From CAIWHR01 sp963781285 (GTDB lineage: Bacteria; Pseudomonadota; Gammaproteobacteria; Burkholderiales; Casimicrobiaceae), in assembly GCA_963781285.1 (NCBI GenBank), contig CAWAFI010000026.1, positions 1 through 64,000 on the forward strand: 64,000 nucleotides of DNA. Reading direction: 5' to 3'. The notes below the pieces were generated by a model. It was not told the DNA's origin and did not search any database. It saw nothing but the letters and a program-made list of their open reading frames with translations. Position numbers and translations under genes: made by a program. How positions within the stretch are numbered: the first letter of the stretch is position 1; each line of letters starts with the position of its first letter. Below, in pieces: positions 19,151 to 28,431 of the stretch.

Positions 19151-20962
19151 ATGAATTCTTCGCGGACGATGTCTCGAGTAATCGCTCACCTGGCGGGCGT
19201 ACTCGCGATCGCTTATGCGTGTGCCGCAGGCGCCGCCGATCCGAATAAGGTGTTGCGCCTGGCCCAAGGCGACATCGATAGCCTCGACCCGCAGCAGTGG
19301 ACCGATTTCTTTTCCGGCTGGGTCGGCGTCGCGATTTTCGAAGGTCTCTACGAGTGGGACTACTTCGCCAGTCCTGCCCGGTTGTCGCCAAACACCGCTG
19401 CGGACCTTCCGAAGATCAGCGACGACGGTCGAACCTGGACCGTCAGGCTCAAGCCGGGCATCCATTTCACGGATGACCCGGCCTTCGGCGGGAAGCCGCG
19501 GGAGCTGACCGCGGAAGACTATGTCTATTCGTTCAAGCGATTCCTTGATCCGAATCTTCGCCTCGGGGGTGTGCTGACGCTCACCGAGGCGCTCGTCGGC
19601 GCGCGCGCCGCGGTCGATGCTGCCCGCAAGCCGGGGGCGAAATTCGACTATGACGCTCCGATGGAGGGTGTACGGGCCGTCGACCGGTACACGCTGCAGC
19701 TTCGGCTCAACCAGCCCAACTATCCCGTCATCGAACAGAATCTGACCAACGCCCTCGCGGTGGCACGGGAAGTTGTCGAGGCGGCGGGCCGCGACGTTGG
19801 CACTCGCCCCGTCGGCACCGGTCCGTATCGTCTCAGGGAGTGGAAGCGCGGCTCGCGAATCATCCTCGAGGCCAATCCAAATTATCGGCTCCTCAAGTTC
19901 CCGGAAAGCAGCGATCCGGCGCACGCGGCACTTGTACGCGGCATGGCAGGCAAACGCCTGCCTCAGGTGGGCGTTGTCAACATCAGCATCATCGAAGAAA
20001 TGCAGTCGCGGCTGCTGGAGTTTGAACAGGGGCATCTCGACTACATCGAACTGACAGGAGAGATCTCGAACCGGCTGCTGACCAATGGCAAACTCAAGCA
20101 GGAATACGCGTCGGCGGGCATCCAGCGCTATCCATTGTCGCAGACCTATGTCCGGTACACGTATTTCAACCTCAACGATCCCGTAGTCGGCGGCATGAGC
20201 AAGGAGCATGTCAGTCTGCGCCGTGCCATTGCGCTGGCATTCAACGTAGACGACTTGGTACGAGTCGCCTATGCGGGCCAAGCGGTGCCGTTGGCGCAGA
20301 TCGTCGCGCCGCGCGTAACTACGCATGACCCCGGATTACCCCAAAAGATGCCGTACGATCCGGCCATGTCGCAGGCGCTGCTCGATCGCGCAGGGTATAA
20401 CAAGCGCGATGCCGAGAATTACCGCCTCACGCCGGAAGGTGCACCACTCAGCCTCTCGATCCTCACGCGACCAGGAACTTTGTGGCGGGAATGGGAAACC
20501 TTGTGGAAGAAAAATCTCGCCGCGGTGGGACTGCGCGTTGAGTTCCGGGAATTGCCGGCGCAGGATCAGTTTAAGGAAATGGAGGCGGGCCACTTCCAGA
20601 TGCTTATCAGAGGTTGGGGTGGCTCGCCACTCGGGTATGTCGCGCTGGCGCAGCTGCAGGGGACACAAGTCCCCAGGGTGAATCCGTCGCGATTCAGCAT
20701 GGGCGAATATGACCAACTCAATGAGCAGATGTTGCGCGAGCCCGATATTCGAAAGCAGACGGCACTCTCGCGGCAGATGTCGCAGTTGGCACAGATCTAC
20801 ATGCCGCTGATCCCGCATGTGGCCGAGGTCGACAATACTTTTGTGCATCCGTGGGTTTCGGGCTTCTATCCGCACGACTTCCCGTCGTATTGGAAGTACT
20901 TGGACATCGATCTCGCCAAACAGCAACGCGGGCAAACGGCAGTTGCGCGCGGATCGAAGTAA
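19151..20962 (+). CDS. Extracellular solute-binding protein family 5 (peptide type)
   Basis: A 603-residue periplasmic protein with a signal peptide ending around AYACAAGAADP. SLDPQQWTDFFSGWVGVAIF, LTAEDYVYSFKRFLDP and PVGTGPYRLREWKRGSRI are the conserved strands of the DppA/OppA family. ATG 19151 follows GGGAGG. No permease or ATPase gene is next to it, so it either serves a transporter encoded elsewhere or is a remnant of a larger operon. Peptides are only the default guess for the ligand. Confidence 0.88.
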   Translation: MNSSRTMSRVIAHLAGVLAIAYACAAGAADPNKVLRLAQGDIDSLDPQQWTDFFSGWVGVAIFEGLYEWDYFASPARLSPNTAADLPKISDDGRTWTVRLKPGIHFTDDPAFGGKPRELTAEDYVYSFKRFLDPNLRLGGVLTLTEALVGARAAVDAARKPGAKFDYDAPMEGVRAVDRYTLQLRLNQPNYPVIEQNLTNALAVAREVVEAAGRDVGTRPVGTGPYRLREWKRGSRIILEANPNYRLLKFPESSDPAHAALVRGMAGKRLPQVGVVNISIIEEMQSRLLEFEQGHLDYIELTGEISNRLLTNGKLKQEYASAGIQRYPLSQTYVRYTYFNLNDPVVGGMSKEHVSLRRAIALAFNVDDLVRVAYAGQAVPLAQIVAPRVTTHDPGLPQKMPYDPAMSQALLDRAGYNKRDAENYRLTPEGAPLSLSILTRPGTLWREWETLWKKNLAAVGLRVEFRELPAQDQFKEMEAGHFQMLIRGWGGSPLGYVALAQLQGTQVPRVNPSRFSMGEYDQLNEQMLREPDIRKQTALSRQMSQLAQIYMPLIPHVAEVDNTFVHPWVSGFYPHDFPSYWKYLDIDLAKQQRGQTAVARGSK

Positions 20963-21000
20963 TCAATCGAACGGCAGCTGTTGAGAAACGCGAACGGCTG

Positions 21001-21140
21001 CAACGGGTCGACTGCAGCAGTTCAAGCGTTTCGACCGAGCGGCCGCTGATTGACGCGCAGCTGCCATCCACCTGTGAATGGCCGGTGTATATCGTAGACC
21101 CGTCGCTCATCACCGGAGACCGGGCGGCCGTACCCGACCC
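21001..21140 (+). repeat. 140-bp dispersed intergenic repeat, copy 1
   Basis: Starts caacgggtcgactgcagcag and ends cggccgtacccgaccc. It matches 31728-31867 in the same orientation with about eight differences. The unit contains gaccgagcggccgctgattg and the phrase tgtatatcgtagacccg. A diverged inverse copy lies at 12223-12360 and a partial one at 29216-29275. No gene is recognised in the whole gap 20963-21358. Confidence 0.9.
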
Positions 21141-21358
21141 GAAGCGGCGATTCAGGGTTTTGGAAGCCTCTCGAGGCGAGTGGCGCAATCGCGGCTTCAA
21201 GAAGGCTCCTTATATCGGCGTTATCGGCGAATTAATCTTCCTATCCATTTAGGAGCTTCGAGATCGACGCACCACAGGGGGATGTCGTCAGGCCAGGGCG
21301 CTTCCTTTATCATGCTTGCTTATGGCCGACCCCACGTCCTCGGCCACTGGATGAAACG

Positions 21359-22537
21359 ATGATGAAGCCTGGCGCTCCGCGCAGTCCCTCTCGCGCGCTT
21401 AACCTACCACTTCTGTGCCTCGCGGCCGTGATCGCCTCGCCGGCCAATGCGCAGATTGCCGTGTCTTCCAATGACAACAAAGTCGTCAACATCGATGGCG
21501 TGAACCGGATCGTGGAGAATCCGGCACCCGATAACGCGACCATCATCGACCTCGGCGTGTCGCCGCCCAGGATCATCGGCCAAATCGATGTGCCGGGGTC
21601 GGTGGTCGGCCCGCCGCAAAGCGTGGCGATCGCCCCCGACGAGAGCATTGCACTGGTGGCCGCATCGACCAAGCTCGATCCGTCCGACCCCAAGAAGACC
21701 GTCCCCGACAACAGGCTGAGCGTCATTGACCTCAAAGCCTCTCCGCCGGCAGTGATTGCCACGCTCGAGCTGGGCGTCTCACCCTCCGGTGTTTCGTTCA
21801 GTCCAGATGGCAAGCTGGTCCTGGTGACCAATCGTGGGGACGGAACGGTGTCGATACTCACCGTCAACGGTAAGACGTTGACATCGACCGGCAAGATCCA
21901 ACTCGGGGACGCCAAGTCCGGCCCTAGCCACGTCGCCTTCCTGCCGGATGGTAAGCGCGCCCTCGTCACACGCGACGGCGATCACCGCATTTCAGTGCTC
22001 TCGGTCGATGGCGCCAAAGTGGAGGACACCAAGGCCTTCATGGTGGCGGGCATTCGTCCCTACAGCATCTCGATCAGTCCAAAGGGTGACGTCGCCGTGC
22101 TCGTCAATCAGGGCGGCGGTCAGGGCGACACCGACATCGTCAGCGTCATCGATTTGAAGATGAACCCACCCCGTATCGTCGAGTCGCACTCGGTCGGTCA
22201 GATCCCCGAGGGCGCCACCTTCTCACCTGACGGCTCGTACGTGGCCGTGACAATCCAGAACGGCTCGAACAAGCCGAAGTCCCACCAGTCCTACAACGAT
22301 CATGGACTTGTCATGATCTACCGTGTGGACGGAGCCAAGCTCACGCTGGCTGCGCAGGCCAAGGTTGGCGGCTGGGGCCAGGGTGTCGTCTGGAGCAAGG
22401 ATGGCAAGACCCTGCTCAACCAGTCCATGCTGGCCAAGTCGCTCGACGTGCTGAGCTTCGACGGCAAGACCCTGACGGTGACCGGCCAGATCAAGGTCCC
22501 GGGCGGCCCAGCAGGCATCCGCACCGTCGAAAAGTAA
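21359..22537 (+). CDS. Secreted beta-propeller protein (YVTN/lactonase-like)
   Basis: A 392-residue exported protein with a signal peptide (ending ASPANAQ). Repeats such as GVSPSGVSFSPDGKLVLVTN, PSHVAFLPDGKRALVTRDG and PEGATFSPDGSYVAVTIQNG are seven-bladed propeller blades of the YncE / 6-phosphogluconolactonase superfamily. There is no catalytic signature, so a binding or scaffolding role in the periplasm is as likely as lactonase activity. ATG 21362 is an alternative start one codon later. Confidence 0.8.
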   Translation: MMKPGAPRSPSRALNLPLLCLAAVIASPANAQIAVSSNDNKVVNIDGVNRIVENPAPDNATIIDLGVSPPRIIGQIDVPGSVVGPPQSVAIAPDESIALVAASTKLDPSDPKKTVPDNRLSVIDLKASPPAVIATLELGVSPSGVSFSPDGKLVLVTNRGDGTVSILTVNGKTLTSTGKIQLGDAKSGPSHVAFLPDGKRALVTRDGDHRISVLSVDGAKVEDTKAFMVAGIRPYSISISPKGDVAVLVNQGGGQGDTDIVSVIDLKMNPPRIVESHSVGQIPEGATFSPDGSYVAVTIQNGSNKPKSHQSYNDHGLVMIYRVDGAKLTLAAQAKVGGWGQGVVWSKDGKTLLNQSMLAKSLDVLSFDGKTLTVTGQIKVPGGPAGIRTVEK

Positions 22538-23117
22538 TCAGTGCGCGAGGCCAGCTCGACGCGCCATCGCCTCCGCGTCAAGCCTAGGCTCTACCGATCT
22601 GTCGCTCGGCGAAGGACCGCTCTTGGCCGGTCGGCGACACCCGTCGGGCCAATCCGAACGTCGGCTCCCCGTCTTCACCCGACCTTCACGGAAATTCCTC
22701 GCGCGTCTGCTTCGCCGCGGGAGCAGCCGTTCAGCCGCTGTTCGTCAATGGGCGCGTTCGGCCACATCCGGCCGTTCGCGGTCGGCGCAGAATTCTCCCG
22801 TGAGCGGCCGCCCGCGCAGCAGGTCGAAGCAGCGTTACCGGTGGACACGCGGCGGCGGCAACAGCAAGGACATTCCCCCTCAGCAACGAAATCACCCTCT
22901 GGATGGAGCGCCGGTATCCGGTCGAACGGTCTTCCGCCGCCTCGCCCGAGGTTTGCGGCTGCCGTTGATCGATTTGTTGACCGCATTGCGTGATCACTCG
23001 ACATTGGCAGGGCGAGAACAACGGCGGCGCGATCACTGGCGGAGCACACTGCCTCTTGGATCGTCGCCTGCCGGCGACCGGCATCGAGCGCCGCCTCGCT
23101 CCAGCCGCCTGGCGCAA
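22538..23117. other. Intergenic region with dispersed-repeat modules
   Basis: About 580 bases. ggtcggcgacacccgtcggg near 22630 resembles 8559-8585, and ttcgtcaatgggcgcgttcggcca at 22741-22764 is the reverse complement of a phrase at 30342-30366, so this gap holds at least two repeat modules shared with other gaps. No gene is recognised. Confidence 0.5.
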
Positions 23118-23891
23118 TCAAGGCCGTACGGCCGGCGTCTCGATCTTCATGCCGCGCGCGCGCCACTTCAGGTAGAGCTCGAGCTCGACGTATTCGGGAG
23201 CGCCGTAGGCGTAGGGTTCGGCGCGCACGCCGATGAGACAGTTGCGCAGCCGGCGCTGCAGCGAGCCCAGGCTCTGCCATTCCAGGCGATACAGCGGGTA
23301 GCCGGTCGGATGCGCCTGTGGAATCGGGATGCCGGCGAGCGATTTGCCCCAGTTGTCGTCGTGGCACTGGGCGCAGGACAGGTTGACCTGGCCCTGGCGG
23401 CGATTGAACGCCGCGCGGCCGGCGGCGAGGGACGGCTTCACATTTTCGTTCACTTCGACCTCGATCGGCATTCCGCGCGACTGACGCCCGACATAGGCGC
23501 TCAGCGCGAGCAGCTCCCCGCCCTCCGGTGCAAGGGCCGGCGCCCCCTGCCGTTCCACGCGGCACAGCCCGATACGCTGATCCAGGCTCAGCAGCTTGTC
23601 CCTGGAATAGTCGAATGCAGGGTAGCGTGCCGCCACACCCTTCATGCTGCTGGTCGCGTCACCGTGGCAGTCGGCGCAGGCCTTGCCGGCCTCGCCGGCC
23701 TTGCGTTTCCACAGCGCCTCGCCGTCCAGCAGCCAGAGCATCGCCGGGTTGGTGGCGTCGTCATCCTGCATGGCGCGCGTATCGCGGCCCATGAACTCGT
23801 AGCTCGAGCGCCGCTCGGCGAGAGGAATGTCCGCTCTTGCACTTACCACAAGAACGGAACAACAAGCGACAACGAGGGCGCGAAAGATCAA
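23118..23891 (-). CDS. soxA: SoxA, diheme thiosulfate-oxidising cytochrome subunit
   Basis: A 257-residue c-type cytochrome. It has a signal peptide (start TTG 23891, overlapping the soxZ stop in TTGA) and two heme sites CADCH and CAQCH. The C-terminal LRNCLIGVRAEPYAYG contains the conserved Cys/Arg that anchor the heme and the substrate. SoxA pairs with SoxX and attaches thiosulfate to the SoxY cysteine in the periplasm. Last gene of the leftward operon. Confidence 0.9.
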   Translation of the reverse strand: MIFRALVVACCSVLVVSARADIPLAERRSSYEFMGRDTRAMQDDDATNPAMLWLLDGEALWKRKAGEAGKACADCHGDATSSMKGVAARYPAFDYSRDKLLSLDQRIGLCRVERQGAPALAPEGGELLALSAYVGRQSRGMPIEVEVNENVKPSLAAGRAAFNRRQGQVNLSCAQCHDDNWGKSLAGIPIPQAHPTGYPLYRLEWQSLGSLQRRLRNCLIGVRAEPYAYGAPEYVELELYLKWRARGMKIETPAVRP

Positions 23892-24208
23892 GCGACGCTG
23901 ATCGTGGCGGAGTGGGTCGCAACAAAGCCGTTGTCGCCGCTCCAGCGGAACTCTAGCGTGCCGCTCTCGGTGGCGATGGCAGTGAAAACGATCAGCGGGT
24001 TGGCGGCGATCGCCGGATGCAGCTCGGCGCGGAAGATCTCGACGCCGTTGTAGCTGCACGCAAAGCGCGTGATGATGTCGCGCGCGATCAACTCGCCGAG
24101 TTGGGTGCGCCGGAAACCGGTTTCCATGTCGTGTCCCGCGAGCGTGCGAATCTCGATCACCTCGCCGCGCTTCGCGGACGCCGGCATGGTGACGATCACG
24201 CGCGGCAT
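23888..24208 (-). CDS. soxZ: SoxZ, thiosulfate oxidation carrier subunit
   Basis: A 106-residue immunoglobulin-like protein. MPRVIVTMPASAKRGEVIEI and the C-terminal LEFRWSGDNGFVATHSATIS are the SoxZ signature. It forms the SoxYZ carrier heterodimer. Sixteen bases separate it from soxY, and its stop overlaps the soxA start. Confidence 0.92.
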   Translation of the reverse strand: MPRVIVTMPASAKRGEVIEIRTLAGHDMETGFRRTQLGELIARDIITRFACSYNGVEIFRAELHPAIAANPLIVFTAIATESGTLEFRWSGDNGFVATHSATISVA

Positions 24209-24224
24209 CGGTTCACCCTGTGCA

Positions 24225-24695
24225 TCAGATCAAGCCTTCTTCCAGGCAGGCCGAGAGCGTCACCACCACCTCCACGCTGTCGGACCAGAAGGAGCCGTCG
24301 CTCATCTGCGCGATGGCGACAACCGTTCCGGTGTCGGCGACCCGCGCGCGCGTGCTAATGACGGCGCGCCCGGCACGCGGGCCCAGCCAGGCGCTGATGA
24401 CGTTCGGCTGCGGGTTCTTCTCCGTGAAGACGTGGAACGCCCTGACGTGATCGGCAGCGGTCATGGGGCTATCCGCCGACACCGTCAGCGGCACCGAATT
24501 GCCGTTGTCGATCAGCGGCGGAACGTCAAGCTTCACCCTGCCGCGGCGCACCGGGGCATTGCCCACCACCTTGCGCACGGCTTCGTCGAGCGCCGCCTTG
24601 CGCAATGCCGCGATGTTCGGAGGCAGCTGGGCCTCGACCGCGGTGCTCGCAGCGGCACCGCAGGCAAGAAGAAGGAATTCGCGTCTGCTGCGCAT
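24225..24695 (-). CDS. soxY: SoxY-like sulfur carrier, atypical C-terminus
   Basis: A 156-residue Tat-exported protein (MRSRREFLLLACGAA). The SoxY fold is seen in RAFHVFTEKNPQPNVISAWL and VAIAQMSDGSFWSDSVEVVV. Canonical SoxY ends in GGCGG, whose Cys carries the sulfur chain; here the end reads TLSACLEEGLI, so a Cys is present at the expected place but without the glycine arm, and three extra residues follow. Whether it can act as the swinging-arm carrier is open. Confidence 0.85.
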   Translation of the reverse strand: MRSRREFLLLACGAAASTAVEAQLPPNIAALRKAALDEAVRKVVGNAPVRRGRVKLDVPPLIDNGNSVPLTVSADSPMTAADHVRAFHVFTEKNPQPNVISAWLGPRAGRAVISTRARVADTGTVVAIAQMSDGSFWSDSVEVVVTLSACLEEGLI

Positions 24696-24705
24696 CGATG
24701 CCGCG

Positions 24706-25110
24706 TTATCTCAGCGTCCCCAGGTAAGCAACGACATCTTCAATCTGCTCCGCGGTCAGGATCGTTTTGCCGCGAAATCCCTGCGCGACGCGGCTCAGTC
24801 CGTCGGTGCTGTAGTACGCCGGCATGATGGTGTCGGGGTTGGCGCGCCGCGGATCGGCGATGCGCGCCCTGATCTCTCCTTCGCTCAGCCGCGCGGCTTG
24901 CCGCAAGTCCGGCGCGAGATTGCCCTGCAAACGCTCCTCGGGAATCGGCGCGCTATGGCACAGCAGGCACAGGCCGACCTGGCGATTGGCGACGATCGCC
25001 CGCCCGCGTGCCGGGTCGCCCTTGACGCCGGTCAATGGGGCGGGTATTTCGTCTTTCGCAACAACGTTTCCGGAAAGAGCGAGCAGCAATACGGCGGCAA
25101 GACCCCTCAT
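24706..25110 (-). CDS. soxX: SoxX, monoheme cytochrome c
   Basis: A 134-residue exported cytochrome: signal peptide MRGLAAVLLLALSGNVVA, one heme site CLLCH, the PDLRQAARLSEGEIRARIAD segment and the axial Met in PDTIMPAYY, then FRGKTILTAEQIEDVVAYL. This is the SoxX pattern. The start overlaps the stop of the molybdenum hydroxylase large subunit by 4 bases (25107-25110), so the two gene groups are one operon. Confidence 0.9.
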   Translation of the reverse strand: MRGLAAVLLLALSGNVVAKDEIPAPLTGVKGDPARGRAIVANRQVGLCLLCHSAPIPEERLQGNLAPDLRQAARLSEGEIRARIADPRRANPDTIMPAYYSTDGLSRVAQGFRGKTILTAEQIEDVVAYLGTLR

Positions 25111-27296
25111 ACCAGTTCGACACCGTGGTTCTTCAGCGGCACCGTGCGGATGCGCTTGCCCGTGGCCTTGTAGAACGCATTGAGCACCGCCGGCGCGGCC
25201 ACGCAGATGGTCGGCTCGCCGACGCCGCCCCAGGTATCGCCGCCGCCCTCGATGATGATCGTCTCCACCTTCGGCATCTGCGCGATGCGCATCGACTGGT
25301 AGCTAGTGAAGTTCTCCTGTTCGATGCGCCCGTCCTTGACCGTGCATTCCTGCATGAAGAGCGCCGACAGGCCGTAGACGAACGACCCCGACACCTGGCG
25401 CTCGATCTGCGCCGGGTTGACGGCGTAGCCCGGATCGGTGGCAGCGACGATGCGGTGAATCTTTACCTTGTTGCCGCCCTGTACCGAAATCTCGCAGGCT
25501 GCGGCGACGAAACTGTTGAAGGCCTTCATCTGCGCGATGCCGCGGTAGACGCCGGCAGGTGCCGGTTTCGTCCAGCCAATGCGATCCGCCACGGCGTTCA
25601 ATACCGCGAGATTGCGCGGATGAGGTCCCATGAACTTGCGCCGGAACTCGACCGGATCCTGCCCCGCGGCTTCCGCGAGCTCATCCATGAAACACTCGAT
25701 GAACACCGCGTTCTGGTTGATGTTGACCCCACGCCAGAAACCCGGCGGCACGTGCGTGTTGCGCATTGCGTGGTCGATCAGCAGGTTCGGTATCGCATAG
25801 CCAAACGAGTGCTCGCCCGAATCGGCCACTCCCTGGAAAGTGAGCGGATCGCGCCCTTTCTGCTGCTCGAGGATCGCCGGCCGCACCGCGGCGAGGATCG
25901 ACTGGCCCGACAGGCGCATGTGCAGCCCGGTCAGGTTGTCGGCTGCGTCGAACGCGCCGACCAGCTTGCACTGCATCACCGGGTGATACCGGCCCTGCGC
26001 CATGTCTTCCTCGCGCGACCACAGCAGCTTCACCGGCGTGCCGGGCATCTGCTTGGCGATGTTCACGGCCTGAGTCACGTAGTCCTGGAATGCGCCGCGC
26101 CGGCCGAAGCCGCCGCCGAGGTTGATCTTGTAGACCTCGCACTTCTCCGCCGGCAGGCCGGAAGCGGCAAGCACCGCGGCGAACGACGCTTCGCCATCCT
26201 GTGTCGGCACCCAAACTTCGCATCTTTCCGGCGTGTAGCGCGCCGTCGCGTTCATCGGCTCCATGCATGCATGGTTCTGGAACGGGTAGGCGTAGACCGC
26301 CTCGATCTTCCTGGCCGCGTCGGCAAGCGCCTTCTTCGCGTCCCCGGCCTGATTGCCGACAAACGCCTGCTCGGCATCGAGTCCGGCCTTCAGCATCTCG
26401 GCGATGGTGGCGCTGGTGACTTTCGCGTTCGGGCCCTCGTCCCAGACAATCGGCAGTTCGCCGAGGGCGGTTTTCGCATGCCACCAGGTATCGGCGACCA
26501 CCGCGACGCCAGAATCGCCAACCTGCACCACGCTTTTCACCCCCCTCATGCTGGCGACATGGGCAGCATCGAAGCTCTTTACCTTGCCGCCGAACACCGG
26601 GCATTCCTTCACCGCGGCAAGCAGCATACCGGGAAGCTTCAGGTCGAAACCGTACACCTGCTTGCCGATGACCTTGTCATGCGTATCCAGGCGCTTCATC
26701 GGCTTGCCGATGACCTTCCATTGCTTCGGGTCCTTGAGCGGCGGGTCCTTCGGCGATTCGAGGCGCGCGGCGGCGTCCGCCACCTTGCCGAAGGTCGTGC
26801 TGCGCTTGGAAGCCTTGTGCGTGATGACGCTGTTTGCCGCAGTACACTCGGCGGCCGCGACGCCCCACTGATCGGCCGCGGCCTGCACCAGCATCATGCG
26901 CGCCGCCGCGCCCCCCTTGCGCACGTAGTCGTGCGAAGTGCGGATACCGCGGCTTCCGCCGGTGGAAAAATCGCCCCAGACTCGCTTGCGCTTCACGCTC
27001 TCGCCGGGGGTCGGGTATTCGGTGACGATCTTCGACCAGTTGCACTCAAGCTCCTCGGCCACCAGCTGCGCGAGGCCGGTGATCGTTCCCTGTCCCATTT
27101 CGGAGCGGGCAATCCGGATCACCACCGTGTCATCGGGACGGATCACGACCCAGGCGTTAATCTCGGGTGAGCCATCGGCCGCGCGCACGACAGCGGGTCC
27201 GAAGGGAGGCAGGCGCAGGCCGAGCGCGAGGCCGCCGCCGACGGCGGCGGAGCCAACGATGAAGGAACGGCGGCTGATTTTCGGACTCGTGATCAT
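25107..27296 (-). CDS. Molybdenum hydroxylase large subunit (IorB / aldehyde dehydrogenase type)
   Basis: A 729-residue protein of the xanthine oxidase superfamily. Tat signal ISRRSFIVGSAAVGGG; molybdopterin-binding repeats IARSEMGQGTITGLAQ and INLGGGFGRRGAFQDYVTQA; HACMEPMNATARY; and the C-terminal Glu region GGVGEPTICVAAPAV. These are the features of single-chain periplasmic IorB-type enzymes, which oxidise aldehydes or N-heterocycles and hand electrons to cytochromes. The ATG at 27296 is preferred because the Tat motif follows directly. Followed by soxX with a 4-base overlap. Confidence 0.88.
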   Translation of the reverse strand: MITSPKISRRSFIVGSAAVGGGLALGLRLPPFGPAVVRAADGSPEINAWVVIRPDDTVVIRIARSEMGQGTITGLAQLVAEELECNWSKIVTEYPTPGESVKRKRVWGDFSTGGSRGIRTSHDYVRKGGAAARMMLVQAAADQWGVAAAECTAANSVITHKASKRSTTFGKVADAAARLESPKDPPLKDPKQWKVIGKPMKRLDTHDKVIGKQVYGFDLKLPGMLLAAVKECPVFGGKVKSFDAAHVASMRGVKSVVQVGDSGVAVVADTWWHAKTALGELPIVWDEGPNAKVTSATIAEMLKAGLDAEQAFVGNQAGDAKKALADAARKIEAVYAYPFQNHACMEPMNATARYTPERCEVWVPTQDGEASFAAVLAASGLPAEKCEVYKINLGGGFGRRGAFQDYVTQAVNIAKQMPGTPVKLLWSREEDMAQGRYHPVMQCKLVGAFDAADNLTGLHMRLSGQSILAAVRPAILEQQKGRDPLTFQGVADSGEHSFGYAIPNLLIDHAMRNTHVPPGFWRGVNINQNAVFIECFMDELAEAAGQDPVEFRRKFMGPHPRNLAVLNAVADRIGWTKPAPAGVYRGIAQMKAFNSFVAAACEISVQGGNKVKIHRIVAATDPGYAVNPAQIERQVSGSFVYGLSALFMQECTVKDGRIEQENFTSYQSMRIAQMPKVETIIIEGGGDTWGGVGEPTICVAAPAVLNAFYKATGKRIRTVPLKNHGVELV

Positions 27297-27306
27297 GGTC
27301 GCTCCC

Positions 27307-27756
27307 TCAGGCTTTGGCGGCTGCATGGATCGCCTTGCGCACTTCCTGAAACGTGCCGCAGCGGCAGATATTGGTTATCGCCGCGTCGATATCGGCGTCG
27401 GTGGGCTTGGGCTTGACCTTCAGCAGCGCAGCGGCCGCCATGATCATCCCCGACTGGCAATAGCCGCACTGCGGCACCTCATGATCGATCCAGGCCTTTT
27501 GCACCTTGTGCAGCGTGGCGCCCGAGGCCAGGCCCTCAATGGTCGTGATCTTCCTGCCCGATGCCGCGCTGGCAGGAACCGCGCAGGAACGGGTCGGCGT
27601 GCCGTCGACGTGCACCGTGCAGGCGCCGCACTGCGCGACACCGCAGCCGTATTTGGTTCCGGTGAGGCCGACTTGCTCACGGATCACCCAAAGCAGCGGT
27701 GTTTGCGAATCCACGTCCAGGTCATAATTCTTGCCATTGACATTCAATTGGATCAT
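27307..27756 (-). CDS. [2Fe-2S] small subunit of the molybdenum hydroxylase (IorA type)
   Basis: A 149-residue protein with the plant-type ferredoxin cluster YGCGVAQCGACTVHVDG and the all-helical second cluster CGYCQSGMIMAAAALL ... ITNICRCGT. No signal peptide: the large subunit probably carries it through Tat. ATG 27756 has GGGAGG upstream. The next gene starts 10 bases after its stop. It carries electrons from the Mo site of the IorB-type subunit. Confidence 0.92.
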   Translation of the reverse strand: MIQLNVNGKNYDLDVDSQTPLLWVIREQVGLTGTKYGCGVAQCGACTVHVDGTPTRSCAVPASAASGRKITTIEGLASGATLHKVQKAWIDHEVPQCGYCQSGMIMAAAALLKVKPKPTDADIDAAITNICRCGTFQEVRKAIHAAAKA

Positions 27757-28431
27757 CGCAACATCCCTCCCATTGATCGCCCGACCGCTTCTTGGCCGCG
27801 CTGCGCCAAAACCGACGTGAAGCACCGGACCAATGCGGCACGAAGAACGGACATGGGCGGTCGCGCACTCAGCGATGGCGCCGGCGAGGAACATCTCACT
27901 GGCGTACGCTCCCACACGAACTTGCCGATTGGCATTTCGACCACGCCAGCCATTGTGCGAGGGGTCGGTGGACGGGTCAAGCGTCGATCTTCGGCGGCAA
28001 CGCGTTGCTGCGCACCCTCGCCGTCCTGCACGCATGCGACCACCGACGCCAGAGTGGCCGCGCGCGGCCAGGCGGGCGGGCGCGAGCGCGAGTAAGCCCG
28101 CCGGCGCGCACCGGCTAGCGTCGATGGTGGTGGTAGCTACCAGGCGAGGCGCTGGTCGAACTCGAAGGCCGAGGTGACCTGAATAGGGCTCGTTCTCCAT
28201 CCCGCTGATGAATATTGCGGCGCCGTTTTGCCGCGACCCGAACGGCAGCTTCCATTGGTTTCAATGCCCGCTTCCAGCTCCGCGCGATGTCGGCAACGGG
28301 TCGAGTGCAGACCTATCATGGCTCTTCGTCCCCAGGCGGGGAGATAATCCGCGCCATGTCGTGTATCCACATGCGCATTCGTCGCCACGTGAGGCGCATT
28401 GTTCTGAATTAGTGACTCAAAGGAGAGCGCT
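27757..28431. other. Divergent intergenic region (Mo hydroxylase/sox operon and DJ-1 gene)
   Basis: About 675 bases with no recognised gene. It should contain the promoter of the leftward hydroxylase-sox operon and of the rightward DJ-1 gene. Short overlapping frames on both strands lack motifs. Confidence 0.45.

Noticed and set aside
22623..24053. Plus-strand open frame of about 476 codons across soxA and soxZ
   Set aside because: It overlaps two well-supported genes on the other strand and spans an intergenic repeat; its composition is typical of antisense high-GC frames.
25035..27170. Very long open frame on the plus strand (711 codons) opposite the molybdenum hydroxylase gene
   Set aside because: It is the antisense of a high-GC gene with strong motifs. 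The plus-strand product is low-complexity Arg/His-rich with no family features.
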